Source: Omphiscola glabra (Eukaryota > Mollusca > Gastropoda > Lymnaeidae). From it: DNA of 64,000 bases. The notes beneath the pieces were generated by a model. That model worked only from the letters and a program-made list of their open reading frames with translations, had not been told where the DNA came from and ran no database searches. The translations under genes were made by a program, and so were the position numbers. Of the stretch, positions 55,405 to 64,000 are shown one piece after another. How positions within the stretch are numbered: the stretch's first letter is position 1; each line of letters opens with the position of its first letter. Location of the stretch: the NCBI GenBank assembly GCA_964017045.1, contig OZ024810.1, positions 18,562,704 to 18,626,703 on the forward strand, given 5' to 3'.

Positions 55405-55700
55405 AGTTTTAGGACCCCAGTCCCCTTCCATAGTTTGAATGCTTTCTTTTGACCCTACTTTTTAGGACCCCAGTCCCCTTCCATAGTTTGAATGCTTTCT
55501 TTTGACCCTACTTTTTAGGACCCCAGTCCCCTTCCATAGTTTGAATGCTTTCTTTTGACCCTACTTTTTAGGACCCCAGTCCCCTTCCATAGTTTGAATG
55601 CTTTCTTTTGACCCTACTTTTTAGGACCCCAGTCCCCTTCCATAGTTTGAATGCTTTCTTTTGACCCTACTTTTTAGGACCCCAGTCCCCTTCCATACGT
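55405..55700. repeat. Minisatellite, exact 53-bp unit, 5.5 copies
   Basis: The core TTTAGGACCCCAGTCCCCTT followed by CCATAGTTTGAATGC and TTTCTTTTGACCCTAC. Copies are identical, which suggests very recent expansion. 55700-56120 holds no gene and a C/T run near 55962. Confidence 0.95.
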
Positions 55701-56125
55701 TATTTCAAATAAACTTAACGATGCCGATCCCACAAGGGGGTCAAAAGCCCCATGAAGTTAACGATCCATGCAGGTTTTAAGTCTTTTCCATAATCTTTCT
55801 TTACTAACCGCCATTTTTCTTAGCCCTGCAAAAGAAAAAACCAATTAAAAAAACCTTAACATTCTGATTATTGTCTCTGTTTTTTGTGTCGACTTAGAAT
55901 TCCAAATATCTGTCGTCAAAAGGTAAAATAAAATAACATCTGCCTTCTGTGTTGTTTGTGCCCCCCCCCCCTTTTTTTTTTTCCCAAACTGTCCTGGCAA
56001 ACCCTATCTACACAGTCCCGACTCTTTTATTGCAATCTTCGACTTATCTTATTAGTCTTGTCTTTAATTGAATTAAAGAATTTCATGTTTATCTTTTAGG
56101 TTTCCTGTGCTTGGCAGTGCCTCTT

Positions 56126-56282
56126 CCTACCATGTCTTCCTACCATGTCTTCCTACCATGTCTTCCTACCATGTCTTCCTACCATGTCTTCCTACCATGT
56201 CTTCCTACCGTGTCTTCCTACCGTGTCTTCCTACCATGTCTTCCTACCATGTCTTCCTACCATGTCTTCCTACCATGTCTTG
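56126..56282. repeat. Minisatellite, 13-bp unit, 12 copies
   Basis: TTCCTACCATGTC with two CCG variants. Confidence 0.95.
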
Positions 56283-56348
56283 TCAACTATGGATATCTGT
56301 ATCGGCGAATATCGGCTAAGTCTGTCGGTGTAGATTATTAGCTGCATC

Positions 56349-56533
56349 CAGGGCCGGATTAAGCCAATTTAGTGCCACAGGCACAAACCCACATGGGTGC
56401 CCCCCTTCTGCCCGGGGCCTCTGATCTTGTTCAAATTTGTTCAAAAAAATAATTTCTTGAGGACTTGTGGTGCCCCCAAACACTTGGTGCCCAAGGCACG
56501 TGCCTTGTTTGCCTAATGGTTAATCCGGCCCTG
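56349..56533 (+). mobile_element. hAT-type MITE, CAGGGCCGGATTAA family, perfect TSD
   Basis: It starts CAGGGCCGGATTAAGCC and ends GGTTAATCCGGCCCTG. Perfect 8-bp flanks GCTGCATC lie at 56341-56348 and 56534-56541. It is 185 bp and non-coding; the interior includes GGTGCCCAAGGCACGTGCC. Confidence 0.92.
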
Positions 56534-56789
56534 GCTGCATCTCGAACTCTTCTTAGACCAAACCGTCCGCCTCTTTTTTTGTTGCATTTCTTCAGGTTTC
56601 CCTCAAACTCTGTGCGTATATTTCGTATACTTATTGCTACAGCGAGATGACACAGTCCGTCCTCGCATTACTTCGTTTTAATTTGGTCTGTTGTTATGTG
56701 ATCTAATTGATAAAGTTAGTAAGCACTAAAACTCTATATTTTAAAAAATATATTTTCAAGCAGATTCACCGGCAGCAAAATGTGATTTA

Positions 56790-57088
56790 TTTAAATCGTA
56801 TCTTCAGAGAGGGGTTGGCTGTGTCTGCTTTATTTAAATCGTATCTTCAGAGAGTGGTTTTGGCTGTGTCTGCTTTATTTAAATCGTATCTTCAGAGAGG
56901 GGTTGGCTGTGTCTGCTTTATTTTAATCGTATCTTCAGAGAGCAGTTGGCTGTGTCTGCTTTATTTTAATCGTATCTTCAGAGAGGGGTTGGCTGTGTCT
57001 GCTTTATTTTAATAGTATCTTCAGAGAGTGGTTGGCTGTGTCTGCTTTATTTTAATCGTATCTTCAGAGAGTGGTTGGCTGTTTCTGC
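56790..57088. repeat. Minisatellite, 43-bp unit, 7 copies
   Basis: ATCGTATCTTCAGAGAGGGG plus TTGGCTGTGTCTGCTTTATTTAA. 57090-57920 is unique AT-rich sequence with a C run near 57335 and no gene. Confidence 0.94.
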
Positions 57089-57924
57089 GGCCAACCTGTT
57101 ATGGTCAACCCCTATCCCCTAAACACCCTAAAACCCAAACTTTTTTTAGGATATATAATTCCAATTAAACACATTAATAAAATAGATGATTAGTCTCAGG
57201 TTTATTACCTATTACATTTTCTATGTAAATCGTCTGATGTAAGGGTTTATGAAATTACTCATTGCAACCAATACTATTTACTAAAGACTTATGACCGGGC
57301 GTGAAAAGATGCTAAATTTTATACGCTTAGCCCCCCCCCCCCACCCCCGGCTTAAATGAGGTGGAACAGGCCAGGGCCCTATATGCGCTGTAGGGCCACT
57401 GATGATGATCAAGTATATAGATGACAGCAAGTGTGCAAATCTTGGCGTCCAATTTGACAAAACTGACATGTGGACGCATGGACAAACTTGATGTTATTAT
57501 ACAAGACAAGTAAAAAATAATATGTGCACAGATTTATATATATAATCAAAGTAATGATTTTATAAGGGGACGCAAATAAATGTTACACAAGGATGTCTCT
57601 GTTGTTGGCAGTTAATTTATTATAGAGTGAGTGCTTTAAAGTGTTCAAAAGGCATTTTTAAAGGGGCGGAATTGGCAAATGAGCTCCAAAGCATGGCGTA
57701 ACTAAAAGTGGGGTTTATGGGGACACATGTCAGATGGCACCGGAATGGTTATGGGCGCCAAAATTGGTTTCGATTTTATTTTATTGATTAAAATAATACT
57801 TAATAATAGGTCTCACAGTTGAAAAAGAGGGGTTTGGGTGTAAAATTTAATCTGGTCCCCGGACATGTTTATATTGTATGAAATATTTTTCTTCCACAAA
57901 TACGCAGTGTATACATTACTCAAA

Positions 57925-58262
57925 TTTACTTAAACAACTACACTAGTCTAACGGTCTTATCAATATATTAATATTAAGACAACAACACTAGTCTGACGGT
58001 CTTAAAAATGTACTAAGACAATTACAATAGTCTGGCGGTCGTATCCATGCATATACAAGACAACTACACTATAGTCTGACGGTCTTATTCATGTACTAAC
58101 TAAGACAACTGCACTAGTCTGACGGTCTTATCCGTGTACTAAGACAACTACACTAGTCTGACGATCTTATCCATGCACTAAGACAACTGCACTATATATA
58201 GTCTGACGGTCTTATCCATGCACTAAGGCAACTGCACTATATATAGTCTGACGGCCTTATCC
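57925..58262. repeat. Minisatellite, about 39-bp unit, about 8 degenerate copies
   Basis: ACTACACTAGTCTGACGGTC plus TTATCCATGCACTAAGACA; two copies have a TATATA insertion. 58265-58527 has no gene; GAAGGCGTTTAGTCGAAACA at about 58347 recalls the GACGAAGGCTTC dispersed repeat. Confidence 0.9.
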
Positions 58263-58527
58263 ATGTAATAAGTACATTTCGAGGCCCCTCTCCTTGCAAG
58301 CAAAATTTATTTTCCCCATCCTTTCGTTTTGTTCTGTTCACGAAAGAAGGCGTTTAGTCGAAACACCAGTGATGGTACTTTCTTGTGTCTTGATTTTTTT
58401 AAATATTTTAATTTCATGCAAAGTAAAGATTAGTTGTTAATATATATCACAGCAATTTCGCTCAACCTTGTCAGGGAAAACAGTCAGGGAAAACAAAACA
58501 ACAGTTGCCGTGAATACTTATTTGTAA

Positions 58528-59206
58528 TGTCAGCCCCCCCGGACACATCTGCCCTGTTTGTAAGGTCAGCCCCCCCCGGACACATCTGCCCTGTTTGTAA
58601 GGTCAGCCCCCCCGGACACATCTGCCCTGTTTGTAAGGTCAGCCCCCCCCGGACACATCTGCCCTGTTTGTAATGTCAGCCCCCCCGGACACATCTGCCC
58701 TGTTTGTAATGTCAGCCCCCCCGGACACATCTGCCCTGTTTGTAATGTCAGCCCCCCCGGACACATCTGCCCTGTTTGTAATGTCAGCCCCCCCGGACAC
58801 ATCTGCCCTGTTTGTAATGTCAGCCCCCCCGGACACATCTGCCCTGTTTGTAATGTCAGCCCCCCCGGACACATCTGCCCTGTTTGTAATGTCAGCCCCC
58901 CCGGACACATCTGCCCTGTTTGTAATGTCAGCCCCCCCGGACACATCTGCCCTGTTTGTAAGGTCAGCCCCCCCGGACACATCTGCCCTGTTTGTAATGT
59001 CAGCCCCCCCGGACACATCTGCCCTGTTTGTAATGTCAGCCCCCCCCGGACACATCTGCCCTGTTTGTAATGTCAGCCCCCCCGGACACATCTGCCCTGT
59101 TTGTAATGTCAGCCCCCCCGGACACATCTGCCCTGTTTGTAATGTCAGCCCCCCCCGGACACATCTGCCCTGTTTGTAATGTCAGCCCCCCCCCGGACAC
59201 ATCTGA
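58528..59206. repeat. Minisatellite, 36-bp unit, about 18.5 copies
   Basis: GGACACATCTGCCCTGTTTG plus TAATGTCAGCCCCCCC. Nearly identical copies, with C-run length (7 to 9) and TAATG/TAAGG the only variation. Long open frames on both strands are artefacts of the 36-bp period. Confidence 0.97.
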
Positions 59207-59560
59207 CGCGAGTCGTGGATGGTGTGTCTTTAATTGTCTCCCCTCTTTCCAATCGTTACCGGGACTTCTTCACAAGGACGGCTTTGTCGTGGACCCAAGG
59301 ATCAATCTTCCCGCCGCACGATCCGGGATTGTAACAGAATACTCGCTGCTCGTTATCTGCCTTGTTCCCGTCTTATTTATCTGCTCTCGACCCTTTATTA
59401 TGACCTGATCTACCACTGGGCTCGTGCGGGATTAGCCAAGTTTGCGCGTGGTTGTTAAAGGATGATTGTGCGGGGGCAGCAAGTCTACGGTTTTATTTGA
59501 GCCGTTAAACGGCGCTCTCGGTCGGGTAGAATTTGCGGTGTCTTGGGCCCCCCCCCCCGG
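59207..59560. other. Non-repetitive intergenic island
   Basis: Unique, moderately GC-rich sequence between two minisatellites. No recognisable protein or mobile element. Confidence 0.4.
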
Positions 59561-59654
59561 GTTGGGGAGAGTTGTGGTGCCTGCGGGTCTGGTGGGGTTG
59601 TCGTCGTTGGTCTGATGGCTTGTGGTGTCTTGGGTCCCGGGATCGGGAGTATAT

Positions 59655-59870
59655 GGTGCCTGGGGTTGGCTGGTGGTGGCTGGGGTTGGCTGGTGGTGCC
59701 TGGGGTTGGCTGGTGGTGCCTGAGGTTGGCTGGTGGTGTCTGGGGTTGGCTGGTGGTGGCTGGGGTTGGCTGGTGGTGCCTGGGGTTGGCTGGTGGTGCC
59801 TGGGGTTGGCTGGTGGTGCCTGGGGTTGGCTCGTGGTGCCTGGGGTTGGCTGGGGTTGGGGTTGTTGTGG
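59655..59870. repeat. G/T-rich minisatellite, 20-bp unit, about 11 copies
   Basis: TGGTGGTGCCTGGGGTTGGC with GGC, GTC and GAG variants. It is flanked to about 60030 by related TGGGG..TGGTG sequence. Confidence 0.94.
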
Positions 59871-60269
59871 CTTGGAGGTCAGAATTGTGGGGGTGCGATG
59901 GGGGGCTTGGGGTCATATTTGTGGTGGTGGGGGGTTTGGGCTTGGGTGCGATGGGTTTTTAGTGCCTGGGTCTGGTGGTGTTGTGGTCATCGGTCTGATA
60001 GTTTTGCGGGGCCTGGGGGTCTGGTGGGGGTCATCTGAGGGCCTAGGGTGTTCACAAGATGTGGCGGGGTAGTGCATGTAGTATGCTATGAGTTCACGGT
60101 GAAATACATCTGCAGGCGCCTGATGTTTGAACACAACTATAGTCCTGTGTTCCATTGTGTGTTGTAATGAGCTTCAACATATGTATGTGCGCCAGGAATA
60201 TGCTTCTTATTACTCCTTTTATTCAATGTAAGCTGGTGATAGAATTGAATGTTCTTCTGATTCTCACAA

Positions 60270-61290
60270 AACCGATCAATGCCTGATCAGATTTTCGCCA
60301 GCAGATGCCCATGTCAGTAGTTTTACGAACACAATATCCCAGTATATATCAACTCTTAGTGGACTATAAAGATAGAATGGCCCATGACAAAATCAACATT
60401 TTGTTTATGTAGATGAGACTCTGCAGGAGTTTGGCATAATCAAGAAACTGAAAAGGCTGATAATATAATATTAATCAACTCCAAAAGTAAAATCAAGTTT
60501 CAAGGTGAATCTTCAAGGGCATTTCAGATTAGACGAGGCCTTATAACACAGGGAGATTCACTGTCTTGTATGCTATTTAACCTAACATTAGAGAGTTATA
60601 AGAAGCATACATATTGACACCCGAGGAACAATAACAGGATACTTTCTGAGGGAAACCCAAGACCCAACAACCAATGGGCACTCTCTACAATCAACCCATT
60701 CAGTATCTTGCTTATGTTGATGACATAACACTGCCAAAAGCTTTTATTGACTAAGTTAAGAGAAGAACAGACAGATGAAATCATTAACATTAGAAACACG
60801 AGTTTTGAAAAAGTAGATCAATTCAAATACCATAGGATCTTAATTAAATGAAAAAGAAATTACTAACAGAAAGAAAACAAGGAACATCGGCCGGAAACAG
60901 GGCATACTTCAGTAGTCTGCAAAAACTCAAAAGTAAAAACATTACAAGAAAATAAGAAAGAAAACTATGAATAAAACTATAATATAATCAGACCAGTTGT
61001 GAAATACACAAGGGTAACTTGGACCTTAACGAAAAACGATAGAGAACCTATTAACCACATGAGTGGGTAAAGAATGAAGAGGGTGCACCACCAAAATCCC
61101 CCTATAAGGCAAACGGCTCAAAGAGACTTATCCTTAGATGGATGGATGATGTGGGGGAAAATACAGCAGCTGGGAATCCAAGCATGGAAAAGAAAGGTCC
61201 GAGTGGAAAGATGTGCTGTGGCAGGCCATGTGTGGCAGGCCATGGCACAGAACTACGTGTAGCGCCACAGGAATGGATGGAATGTTTGGT
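60270..61290 (+). pseudogene. Degenerate non-LTR retrotransposon reverse transcriptase
   Basis: Scattered reverse-transcriptase motifs in order and in shifting frames. FQIRRGLITQGDSLSCMLFN is the QGD.LSP.LF block (about 60520-60580). QYLAYVDDIT contains the catalytic YVDD (60713-60724). VDQFKYHRILI is near 60815 and KYTRVTWTLTKND near 61000. The C-terminal RWMDDVGENTA and KDVLWQA segments follow at about 61135-61240. Multiple stops and frameshifts show an inactive copy. Confidence 0.75.
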
Positions 61291-61944
61291 GACATACACA
61301 CTGTTTGGTGGCATAGAATGTCTGGTGACAGAATGTTTGGAGTCTATTTGGCTGAAACAGAACGACAGGGGTGTATAAAGTGGAAGGCATTGCTTCTATC
61401 GCCGCTCACTTAAAATGAGTCCACCCTTTCTGAAAAGTTCAACAGTAATAAGTTCCACTCTGTTGTTTCCCGGTATCTGAATGATCCACCATCTCTTTCA
61501 AGACGTACACGAGTGAAACTGCGACACCAATCCTTTAAACTTCTGCGCTAACATATCGGGTCTTCGGCTCTGCTAAGTACGCTTTCGTTGGTCGACTTGG
61601 AGAAGTCGCCTAGCGATGTAATCCAAGAACTTTGTCGCTGTTTAAGTCAGTTTGTTAACACCCCCCCCCCCCCCGGGCCAACCGCCCTCTCTCGCTCTTA
61701 TCCCACTCCAACAAGTCCCGCCCGTGTCCCATTTGATCCCGTAATGCTATTCACAGGGCCGGGATCCCAGTAGAAAGATTAAGACAGATTAAAGCACCAT
61801 TCGGCCACCGTCTCGATCTTTGGACTGCAGACCGCGAAGTAGGGGCGGGGGATGTGGTGGGGGGGGGATAGGGCGGGGACAAGGGCATCTGTGTCGGAGT
61901 CGGACACTTTTAGCTGGAGTTGGAGTCGTTAAAAATGTCGTACG

Positions 61945-62175
61945 ACTTCAGATAAAATGACTGTGCAGACCCGAAGTCACTATAATGACTGTTATACACC
62001 TGAAGTCAATAAAATGACCGTGCACACCTGAAGTCACTATAATGACTGTGCACACCTGAAGTCAATAAAATGGCTGTGCACATATGAAGTCACCATAATG
62101 ACTGTGCACACCTGAAGTCAATAAAATGACTGTGCGCACCCGAAGTCACCAAAATGACTGTGCGCACCTGAAGTC
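61945..62175. repeat. Minisatellite, about 28-bp unit, about 8 copies
   Basis: CTGAAGTCAATAAAATGACT plus GTGCACAC, with CACTATAATGAC variants. 61290-61940 and 62180-62790 contain unique sequence with C runs near 61661 and 62575 and no recognised gene. Confidence 0.9.
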
Positions 62176-62789
62176 ACCGATGTCACCCAGTGTCGGTTGA
62201 TGTCAAAACACAGCGTGTCAGTTGATGTCACTTGGACTCATGGAGCTGGCCAGGAATGTTTTCGTTCAGCTCCTCGACCCACAAGAAGTTGCCGGGTGGA
62301 TCTGATGGGGGTAGTTGGGACAGGGTGGGGTTGGTTGGAACAGGGTGGGGGGATGGTGGGACGACAAGGGGGTAAAGTTCAGCCGGACACGGAATATTTC
62401 TTAAGGACAAATGTTTTGGCCGGCGGCCATGTCGGGTACAGTTCTGGACAAAATCCTTTGAAATCGTTATGATGAGGAACTCATCTGCTGGTTTTCTAGT
62501 CAGCCAAACATCGCCGCCCCCATTCAGCATCAAACATCGCCACCTCCATTCAGCATTTAGAAATGCCACCCCTGCCCCACCCTCCCGCCCCCTTTTAACG
62601 TTAACATGATTAGGACGGACGATTCCGCATGGAAGGGTTTTCAAATTCTCTGAGTGAGACTTAGCCTCGGGATGAAGACGGTCTAACTTTTCTGGGCTGT
62701 CAAAGTTACCCCGAGCCAAAGCTTCAATGTCAATGTCAATGTCAAGTCTTATATCCGTGCTGCTTTTTTGAATTTACCTTTACTGACAG

Positions 62790-63290
62790 CAAAGGTTAGC
62801 CGTACCAGCTGTCAAGTTTAGCCTTACCAGCAGTGAAGTTTAGCCTTACCAGCTGTCAAGTTTAGCTTTACCAGCTGTCAAGTTTAGCCGTACCAGCTGT
62901 CAAGTTTAGCTTTACCAGCTGTCAAGTTTAGCCGTACCAGCTGTCAAGTTTAGCCGTACCAGCTGTCAAGTTTAGCCTTACCAGCAGTGAAGTTTAGCCC
63001 TACCAGCTGTCAAGTTTAGCTTTACCAGCTGTCAAGTTTAGCCTTACTCGCTGTCAAGTTTAGCTCTACCAGCTGTCAAGTTTAGCTTTACCAGCTGTCA
63101 AGTTTAGCCTTAGCAGCAGTGAAGTTTAGCCCTACCAGCTGTCAAGTTTAGCCTTACCAGCTGTCAAGTTTAGCCTTACTCGCTGTCAAGTTTAGCTTTA
63201 CATACTGCCAATTTAACATTACAAACTATCAAGAATAGCTCACCTGTCAAGTTTTAACTTACTGTCAAATTTAGCCAACTGTCTGTCAAG
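62790..63290. repeat. Minisatellite, 22-bp unit, about 20 copies
   Basis: AGTTTAGCCTTACCAGCTGT plus CA. Variants CCGTACC, CTTTACC and CAGTGA recur in blocks; the last copies degenerate. Confidence 0.94.
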
Positions 63291-63357
63291 TTTACCACAA
63301 AGATCGGCTTAATTGACTTTGTACGATTACCAGGTTTATATTTTCATAATTGACAGA

Positions 63358-63613
63358 ATATAATAATAATAATAAAGTTCATTTGAAAAATCACGCTTCA
63401 TCCCCAAAGGCACGAAGCGCGGTACAAAAACAAACCTGGGAGATAATAACTAGCTGGAAAAGATGGTAGACAACTTCACCCCAGAAGGTGTTTGCGAAAT
63501 AGATGAGTTTTTAAATTTGTCTTGAAGGACTCCAGCGTCTGGCTGTTTCTGAGAGTGTCAGGAAGGGTGTTCCAAATGGCTGGGCCGGCAAATGCTGCTG
63601 TCAATGACCGGAA
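63358..63613 (-). pseudogene. LINE 3' end, reverse orientation
   Basis: The minus strand encodes AAFAGPAIWNTLPDTLRNSQ and then the FKTNLKTHLFRKHLLG tail to a stop (complement of 63476-63478). The UTR CACGCTTCATCCCCAAAGG and an (AAT)n tail follow. It is about 90% similar by eye to the + strand copy at 33155-33402. Confidence 0.8.
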
Positions 63614-63737
63614 ATAGAACAATATGTTAATTGAGACAGATCACCTGTTCACACCCCACCCCCTCCCAATGGATCATTGACACACTTGATTATAAAGAGC
63701 TACTATTTGTCAGATGGGGCAGAGACACACATGTATA

Positions 63738-63780
63738 TATATATATAGATAGATAGATAGAGATAGAGAGAGAGAGCAAT
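63738..63780. repeat. Compound microsatellite (TA)n(TAGA)n(GA)n
   Basis: TATATATATATAGATAGATA then GAGATAGAGAGAGAGAG. The remaining sequence to 64000 has CCGCCATCTTAGC (YY1-like) near 63966 and no gene. Confidence 0.9.
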
Positions 63781-64000
63781 TGACAGTGCTCCGGAGTGAG
63801 CAGCCGTGTGACGACACACTCAAGACAATTCGTCACAGAATGACTGCCACTCACGGAGATTGGAACCAGACGTCTCCGGGGGATTCCTCCACCGGCTCTA
63901 CTCAAATGTCCAGGATTAAGTGTTACTCCCTAGCATCCATTTCATCGGCACATCTCTGGATCTCCGCCATCTTAGCAACTTTCCGACGAACCGTTCAATT

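Noticed and set aside
58566..59179. Cys/Gly/Pro-rich repeat proteins on both strands
   Set aside because: Derived from a 36-bp array with variable C runs; frames switch where run length changes.

Overview
This is a eukaryotic, animal-type window with spliced genes, long repeat-rich introns and transposon debris. One gene can be modelled completely: an Sp-family zinc-finger transcription factor of the Sp6-9 class (Sp8/Sp9-like) on the + strand. It has five coding exons, 4423-4443, 36659-37505, 39464-39620, 40108-40191 and 43618-43729. All splice sites are GT/AG, phases are consistent, and the 1221-nt CDS encodes 406 residues. The protein carries the MATTLIG start, the SP box, a PWWEVHP segment, the Btd box and three C2H2 fingers with the standard Sp contact residues. 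I infer a mollusc, probably a gastropod. This rests on the lophotrochozoan-style Sp gene and on SPIN-like hAT elements, which from memory are reported from a pond snail as well as vertebrates and a bug. The species is not certain.

Layout. 1-4422 is the upstream flank: tandem repeats, one SPIN-like element, a dead LINE 3' end, and a GC-rich presumed promoter (about 3700-4422) with a GC box and a PBX/MEIS-type site. 4423-4443 is the seven-codon first coding exon. 4444-36658 is a 32-kb first intron filled with more than 25 separate minisatellites, several hAT MITEs with 8-bp target-site duplications, LINE tails, a tRNA-like SINE head, and a few non-repetitive islands with clustered transcription-factor motifs that may be enhancers. 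36659-43729 holds the other four exons and three introns. 43730 to about 44610 is the presumed 3' UTR. The rest, to 64000, is intergenic and again dominated by minisatellites, with LINE relics at 45066-45440 and 60270-61290.

The outstanding property is tandem-repeat load. More than fifty unrelated arrays, with units from 5 to 53 bp, cover by my rough sum about a third of the window (21-22 kb). Long G or C homopolymers are also common. Some arrays show higher-order duplication, at least two appear to have grown out of transposon ends, and several lie within 40 bp of Sp exon splice sites. Most long open frames in the window are translations of these arrays and are not genes.

I found no bacterial genes, CRISPR array, rRNA, or intact autonomous transposon. 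There is no evidence of a multi-gene system. The new material is the gene structure, the repeat ecology and the transposon families.
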